Shown: piece by piece, positions 13,131 to 16,671 of the stretch | How positions within the stretch are numbered: position 1 is the stretch's first letter | Layout of the letters: each line of letters opens with the position of its first letter | The notes under the pieces: model-generated | What the model was told of the DNA's origin: nothing | The model's input: only the letters and a program-made list of their open reading frames with translations | Database searches by the model: none | From: RGIG3994 sp045589735 | GTDB lineage: Bacteria > Bacillota > Clostridia > Oscillospirales > CAG-272 | Reading direction: 5' to 3' | NCBI GenBank assembly: GCA_045589735.1 | Contig: JAZNPQ010000069.1 | Span: 1-16,671, forward strand | Length of the DNA: 16,671 bases | Program-made: the position numbers and the translations under genes

Positions 13131-14084
13131 ATGGCAGACAGAAAAAAGGATATTAAGCTTGCGAAGCGCAGGAGACGGCGCGTATCGTTTTTCCCGTTTT
13201 TGATCCTGCTGCTCGCTTTACTCGCGGTGTTCTGTATTCTGACGGTGCTTGACCTTGCAGGTCTTATTGAGCTTCCGTGGAATAAAAAGCGCGAGACCTA
13301 CGCCGTCACCGAGGGAACGGTCGAGATACATATGATAGACGTCGGTCAGGGTGACAGTATTCTGATAATGGCGCCCGAGGGTAATATTCTTGTCGATGCG
13401 GGCGACAACAAGGAAGAAAACGAACGCAAGCTAAAGACTTATCTCGACGGACTCGGCATTGAAACTATTGATTACTTTATACTTACACATTACGACGCGG
13501 ACCATATCGGCGGCGCCGATATGATTCTTGAAACCTACAGCGTCGAGACGGTTATAATCGAGGATTATTACTACGCCAAGGAAACGTCGGTCTACACAGA
13601 CTATCTTGACGCGCTTGAGGGCAGCAAGGACACCGTCACAAAAGACCCCGACGTCGGCGAGGAAATGGCGTTTGGCGAGCTTCATCTCAAATTCCTCGGA
13701 CCCACCGAGCGCTTTGACGAAAAGAACAACGACAGTATTGTAGTCCGTCTTGATTTCGGAGAAAATTCTATAATGATGACAGGCGACGCCGAGACAGACG
13801 CCGAAAAGTCACTTGTAAGCACCTACAGTACGGCGGAGCTTGACTGTGACGTGCTAAAGGTCGGACATCACGGCTCGACGACCTCGACGACGAAGAATTT
13901 TCTGAATGCAGTTTCACCCGAATACGCGATAATCTCCTGCGGAGAAGGAAATTCGTACGGACACCCTAAGGACGCGATACTTGAACGTCTGACCGACGCC
14001 GGCGCAAAAATATACCGAACCGACAAGACCGGCAACATCGTCCTCGTCTTTGACGGCAAGGATATAACGGTCAAGGATGAATAA
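13131..14084 (+). CDS. Membrane-anchored metallo-beta-lactamase-fold protein, ComEC C-terminal-like
   Basis: A 317-residue protein with a basic cytoplasmic start (KKDIKLAKRRRRR), one membrane helix (about 18-42) and an extracytoplasmic metallo-hydrolase domain (about 62-315). Markers: HMIDVGQGDSIL (67-78), LVDAGDN, the metal motif HYDADH (120-125) in LTHYDADHIGG, MTGDAE (Asp219), KVGHHGS (His246-His247) and YGHPK (His278). DVGQGDS and this order of motifs are those of the ComEC/Rec2 hydrolase domain, thought to degrade the non-transforming DNA strand. Here the domain stands alone, without the ComEC channel. Such single proteins are common in Clostridia; surface nuclease or phosphodiesterase activity is likely but the substrate is unknown. 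ATG 13131 has AAGGGGGA upstream. Confidence 0.9.
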   Translation: MADRKKDIKLAKRRRRRVSFFPFLILLLALLAVFCILTVLDLAGLIELPWNKKRETYAVTEGTVEIHMIDVGQGDSILIMAPEGNILVDAGDNKEENERKLKTYLDGLGIETIDYFILTHYDADHIGGADMILETYSVETVIIEDYYYAKETSVYTDYLDALEGSKDTVTKDPDVGEEMAFGELHLKFLGPTERFDEKNNDSIVVRLDFGENSIMMTGDAETDAEKSLVSTYSTAELDCDVLKVGHHGSTTSTTKNFLNAVSPEYAIISCGEGNSYGHPKDAILERLTDAGAKIYRTDKTGNIVLVFDGKDITVKDE

Positions 14085-14094
14085 ACAGTAAAGC

Positions 14095-14136
14095 AAAAAC
14101 TACTATATTCCTATTCAGGTTTATAGTAGTTTTTTT
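14095..14136 (+). terminator. Terminator of the ComEC-like gene
   Basis: AAAAACTACTATA (14095-14107) pairs with TATAGTAGTTTTT (14122-14134), and the T run continues to 14136. It starts 11 bp after the stop codon and lies between the gene and the inverted-repeat region. Confidence 0.85.
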
Positions 14137-14163
14137 GTCGAGAATTATAAACAGTCTAAACTA

Positions 14164-14333
14164 CACTAAATTGGGATTTATAGGTGAGTTGCGTTTTTTA
14201 TGCGGGGTTTCACCCCACACCCCACTTAAGGAACTTTTTGAAAAAAGTTCCTTAAGAATCTTCAAAAACTTTCACACAAAAGGGTATATTATAATTGTTT
14301 ATATATCTTTCAAGGGTTGCTCGGGCGCAACCG
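14164..14333 (-). repeat. Three-hairpin intergenic repeat, copy R2 (left arm of the large palindrome)
   Basis: Read on the minus strand it has the same parts as R1. Hairpin A is GGTTGC/GCAACC (14332-14315), matching R1 at 19 of 20 positions. It is followed by TTGAAAGATA. Hairpin B is a 32-bp inverted repeat (14225-14256, half-site CTTAAGGAAC plus T run) with only the central pair mismatched. Hairpin C is GTGGGGT-GAA-ACCCCGC (14218-14202). The tail CTCACCTATAAATCCCAATTT corresponds to CTCACCGACAAATCAAAATTT of R1. The tail end faces the 3' end of the ComEC-like gene, about 30 bp past its terminator. Confidence 0.8.
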
Positions 14334-14357
14334 TTGATTTTTTATATGGAATAAACT

Positions 14358-14697
14358 CGCGTCGAGGCTGAAGGTCTTACCAAAAGTGAGGTAAGGTTGC
14401 GGCACCCCGACTTGTCGCTCTCGCAGTCGCGGGCTCAAACGCTCGCATCACGCGGCGTTCTCACTGCGCGACATTAAAAAGTAAAATTTTTAAAAAAAAT
14501 CAATAAATTAGATTGAATAATATTTTCGTAATGTCGCGTCGTGAGTGTGTCCGAACGGTAACACACGAGCCGCGACTGCAGTAGAGAGATGTTTGCGCCT
14601 TGCGCAAACTCAACAGGATTTGCGCGAAGCGCATATCCGATAGTCAGAGGCGCCGCAACCGTACTTTACTTTAAGTAAGACTTTCGACCTCGACGCG
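14358..14697. other. Central part of the palindrome: structured non-coding core
   Basis: No gene is seen. Outer stem P1 pairs 14358-14403 with 14652-14697 without gaps; exact blocks are CGCGTCGAGG, GTCTTAC and GGTTGCGGC with their complements. P2 pairs 14423-14436 with 14567-14579 (13 bp, one bulged G). P3 pairs CTCAC-CGCGACATTA (14460-14476) with TAATGTCGCG-GTGAG (14529-14545) across a 2x2 internal loop. Side hairpins AACGC/GCGTT (14438-14459) and GTGTG/CACAC (14546-14565) fill the junction, so P2, P3 and both hairpins meet with almost no unpaired base. Two further hairpins sit only in the right arm: GTTTGCGC/GCGCAAAC (14591-14609) and GGATTTGCGC/GCGCATATCC (14616-14638, one mismatch). The loop 14477-14528 is nearly all A and T. 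G-U pairs slightly favour the plus strand as RNA. Confidence 0.7.
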
Positions 14698-14717
14698 TAA
14701 AGCACCGTATAAACCCT

Positions 14718-14888
14718 CAAAGCTTGACACGGTCAAGCTTTGAAAGATAAACAAAAACCTAAAAACAAACCCCTTGTTTAAAGTTTTTTGAAGATTCCTA
14801 AGAAACTTTTTGCAAAAAGTTTCTTAGGCAGAGCGCGAGACGGCGTCTCGCATCTAATAATAATCTAGCCGACAAATCAAATTTTGAA
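14718..14888 (+). repeat. Three-hairpin intergenic repeat, copy R3 (right arm of the large palindrome)
   Basis: Same parts as R1. Hairpin A has an unrelated sequence, CAAAGCTTGAC/GTCAAGCTTTG (14718-14742), but the same place. It is followed by the identical linker TTGAAAGATAAACAAA (14740-14755). Hairpin B is a perfect 32-bp palindrome (14797-14828, half-site CCTAAGAAACTTTTTG). Hairpin C is GCGAGAC-GGC-GTCTCGC (14835-14851), again different from R1 but fully paired. The tail CCGACAAATCAAATTTTGAA ends at 14888, next to the recX terminator. It is in register with R2 about the axis near 14526. Confidence 0.82.
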
Positions 14889-14891
14889 CAT

Positions 14892-14938
14892 AAAAACACA
14901 AACACCGCCTGAATATAATTTGCGGTGTTTGTGTTTTT
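14892..14938 (-). terminator. Terminator of recA-recX
   Basis: A perfect 17-bp inverted repeat, AAAAACACAAACACCGC and its complement, with a 13-nt loop. On the minus strand the stem ends in a run of five T; it starts 8 bp past the recX stop codon. It would also work on the plus strand. Confidence 0.9.
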
Positions 14939-14945
14939 ACCGGTA

Positions 14946-15632
14946 TTATTCGTATTTTTTTATAAGTATTTTTCTTGCGTTTTTTATTTCCGAGGAGGTG
15001 TAGCCGTAGCGCATGAGCGCTCCTGTTACCTTTTCGGCTTCCTTTTTGTCTTTTGGAAACACCTTATATTTCTTTTCGATGTATTTTGCGCAGACCTCGG
15101 AAAAATCCAACGTCTTGAGCATATCCTCGGCAGCGTCCAGCGCTTCGCCTCTGTATCCGATACAGAAAAGATGCGCCATTATTTTTTTACTTCCCCACAG
15201 CCGTCTTACGCAAAGCTCCGCAATTCTTATCGCGTCCTCGGTCTCGTTTATATACCCCTCGTCCTCAAGCCGTTCTGCCGCCATATCGGCAACCCTTATA
15301 CTGAATCCCTTTTCACGAAGTCTGTACGCCACGACTCCCTTGGACTTCGCGCCGTATTCAAGCATTCTGATACCGCGTCTGTAGGCGTCGCAGATGTTCG
15401 CGTCATTTTCGGCTTCCTCAAACTGCGCGTGTGTCATTCTTCCCTTCTTCAGCTCAAGCGCCCTATAGCACTTCTCGGTAATTATCATATACCGCTTGTC
15501 GTTCTTTTCCGGCGCATCTCCAAAGGATATATTGACGGTTATTCCTATCAGTGAATTATCGCTCGACAGTCTTGACGCGTGTACAAGGTCTATTGCGGGA
15601 TAGTCCTCATTCAGCCTGTCCGTCGGATTCAT
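14946..15632 (-). CDS. recX: RecX family regulator of RecA
   Basis: A protein of 228 residues from ATG 15632. RecX binds RecA filaments and modulates recombinase activity. After an N-terminal segment of about 50 residues, a helical three-repeat region follows: RGIRMLEYGAKSKGVVAYRLREKGF, ERLEDEGYINETEDAIRIAE, LWGSKKIMAHLFCIGYRGEALDAAEDML and ALMRYGYTSSEIKNARKIL, all typical of the family. The start is uncertain: ATG 15632 overlaps recA by 26 nt with a weak binding site, while TTG 15680 and ATG 15674 lie further inside recA. The N-terminus corresponds to the less conserved beta-hairpin region of Bacillota RecX. Translational coupling to recA is likely. The adjacent recA supports the identification. 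Confidence 0.88.
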   Translation of the reverse strand: MNPTDRLNEDYPAIDLVHASRLSSDNSLIGITVNISFGDAPEKNDKRYMIITEKCYRALELKKGRMTHAQFEEAENDANICDAYRRGIRMLEYGAKSKGVVAYRLREKGFSIRVADMAAERLEDEGYINETEDAIRIAELCVRRLWGSKKIMAHLFCIGYRGEALDAAEDMLKTLDFSEVCAKYIEKKYKVFPKDKKEAEKVTGALMRYGYTSSEIKNARKILIKKYE

Positions 15633-16671
15633 CGGTCTTAAGGGTTCTGATATCGAATTCGTCCTCGTCCTCATCGTCAAGCTCGAATTCCTCTGCGGTA
15701 TCCGAGAGCTTATCGCTCATCGAACGTACCTTTGCAAGTATCTCCTCGAACAGCTCGGAATTCGATTCAAGCAGCTTTCTTATATTGTCCTTACCCTGAC
15801 CGAGCTTCTCTCCGTTATACGAGAACCACGAGCCGCTCTTCTTGATTATCTCAAGCTCTGCCGCCATATCGACAAGCTCGGACTCGCGCGAGATTCCCTT
15901 TCCGTAAAGTATGTCAAACTCTGCAGTACGGAAGGGCGGCGCGACCTTATTCTTTACTATCTTACATCTTACGCGGTTACCGTATATATCGTTTCCGTTT
16001 TTAAGCTGGTCTGCTTTTCTTACGTCGATTCTGACCGACGCATAGAATTTAAGAGCGCGTCCACCGGTCGTTACCTCGGGGTTGCCGTACATAACGCCGA
16101 CCTTTTCACGAAGCTGGTTTATAAATATAACTATAGCATTGCTCTTTGAGATGACCGCCGACAGCTTTCTCATTGCCTGCGACATAAGTCTTGCCTGAAC
16201 TCCGACGTTTGACTGACCCATATCGCCCTCTATTTCCTGTCTTGGAACGAGAGCCGCGACAGAGTCTATAACTATAACGTCCACCGCACCCGAACGAGCA
16301 AGCGCGTCGCAAATCTCAAGCGCGTCCTCTCCGCAATCGGGCTGAGACACGAGAAGATCGTCTATATTTACGCCGAGCGCCTTTGCGTACACGGGATCGA
16401 GCGCATGCTCCGCATCAATAAACGCCGCCTGTCCTCCCGTCTTCTGCACCTCTGCGATTATGTGAAGCGCGACAGTGGTCTTACCTGACGATTCGGGTCC
16501 GTATATTTCGGTTATTCTTCCGCGCGGTACACCGCCGATTCCGAGTGCTCTGTCAAGTGCGACGGAGCCGGTGCTGACCGACTGAACATTCATATGCTTG
16601 TTTTCACCGAGCTTCATTATCGTTCCCTCGCCGAAATCGTGCTCAAGCTGTTTCAGCGCAGTTTCAAGTGC
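15607..16671 (-). CDS. recA: Recombinase RecA, 5' end beyond the right edge
   Basis: 354 residues are visible. The frame stays open to the last base of the window (first visible residues ALETALKQLEHDFGEGTIMKLGE), so the apparent ATG at 16617 is internal and only a few N-terminal residues are missing. RecA forms filaments on single-stranded DNA, pairs homologous strands and triggers LexA self-cleavage. Walker A is GPESSGKTT, Walker B IVIDSVAALVP; QLREKVGVMYGNPEVTTGG is the L2 DNA-binding loop and its flanks, and EGDMGQSNVGVQARLMSQAMRKL the L1 region. The C-terminus is acidic (EELDDEDEDEFD), which in RecA moderates DNA binding. It is followed by recX with overlap. Promoter and any LexA box lie outside the window. 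Confidence 0.98.
   Translation of the reverse strand, partial: ALETALKQLEHDFGEGTIMKLGENKHMNVQSVSTGSVALDRALGIGGVPRGRITEIYGPESSGKTTVALHIIAEVQKTGGQAAFIDAEHALDPVYAKALGVNIDDLLVSQPDCGEDALEICDALARSGAVDVIVIDSVAALVPRQEIEGDMGQSNVGVQARLMSQAMRKLSAVISKSNAIVIFINQLREKVGVMYGNPEVTTGGRALKFYASVRIDVRKADQLKNGNDIYGNRVRCKIVKNKVAPPFRTAEFDILYGKGISRESELVDMAAELEIIKKSGSWFSYNGEKLGQGKDNIRKLLESNSELFEEILAKVRSMSDKLSDTAEEFELDDEDEDEFDIRTLKTDESDGQAE

Noticed and set aside
14135..14371. Small open frame of 78 codons in the left arm of the palindrome
   Set aside because: It is made of repeat R2 read through its hairpins; no ribosome binding site, low-complexity product.
14358..14697. A standard housekeeping RNA such as tmRNA, 6S RNA or RNase P RNA
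   Set aside because: None of the conserved signatures I know for these (tmRNA acceptor end, RNase P core boxes, 6S single-bubble hairpin) could be found.
14164..14888. Insertion sequence with its own transposase
   Set aside because: No open frame of transposase size or motif lies between the arms; only a non-autonomous element remains possible.
16617..16617. ATG at 16617 as the recA start
   Set aside because: The frame continues upstream to the window edge with the conserved RecA N-terminal sequence, so this Met is internal (GTIMKLGE).

Overview
The window looks like chromosome of a Gram-positive, low-to-medium G+C Clostridia-type member of the Bacillota, probably an uncultured gut lineage. 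The grounds are the rpsF-ssb-rpsR operon order, a tryptophan T-box leader, strong GGAGG ribosome binding sites with GTG and TTG starts, sigma-A promoters of TTGACA-17-TATAAT type, and Gram-positive style lipoproteins. No tRNA, rRNA, CRISPR array, transposase or phage gene was found. Almost all the coding content is housekeeping; the unusual material lies in the intergenic DNA.

Layout: (1) 1-167 holds one copy of a structured repeat, lying against the 3' end of ddl. (2) ddl and prmC form a leftward operon in which both genes start with TTG. (3) From a divergent promoter, a 62-residue membrane miniprotein with a Cys-rich acidic tail is expressed behind a leader that folds as a three-way junction. 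(4) A small lipoprotein gene faces it. Divergent from that run alanine racemase (alr) and a 770-residue lipoprotein resembling DUF5722. Alr and Ddl are the two successive enzymes that make D-Ala-D-Ala for peptidoglycan. (5) asnA (asparagine synthesis) is followed by a Trp-specifier T-box and a solitary TrpB2-type tryptophan synthase beta chain. (6) A DeoR-type repressor is divergent from a glycerol-3-phosphate dehydrogenase-like gene; arrays of 10-bp-phased TTCAA half-sites lie between them. (7) The rpsR, ssb and rpsF operon runs leftward, divergent from a membrane-anchored ComEC-like metallo-beta-lactamase protein. (8) About 860 bp of non-coding DNA separates that gene from the convergent recA-recX pair; recA runs off the right edge.

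The most interesting region is 14164-14888. It is one long imperfect inverted repeat whose symmetry axis stays near 14526-14527 for more than 700 bp. Its outer arms are two oppositely oriented copies of the same three-hairpin repeat seen at position 1. Its centre folds on paper into a long stem, a near-perfect four-way junction and an A+T-rich terminal loop. Among the three repeat copies the hairpin stems differ in sequence but stay paired, while the linkers between them are conserved. This is the pattern expected of a structure kept by selection, or of a mobile palindromic element that needs its folds. I do not recognise the family.

How the genes work together: most are independent housekeeping units with their own promoters and terminators. 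Clear regulatory logic is visible for trpB2 (Trp T-box), for the deoR/GPDH pair (shared operator region), and possibly for rpsF (ribosomal-protein leader) and the miniprotein (structured leader).
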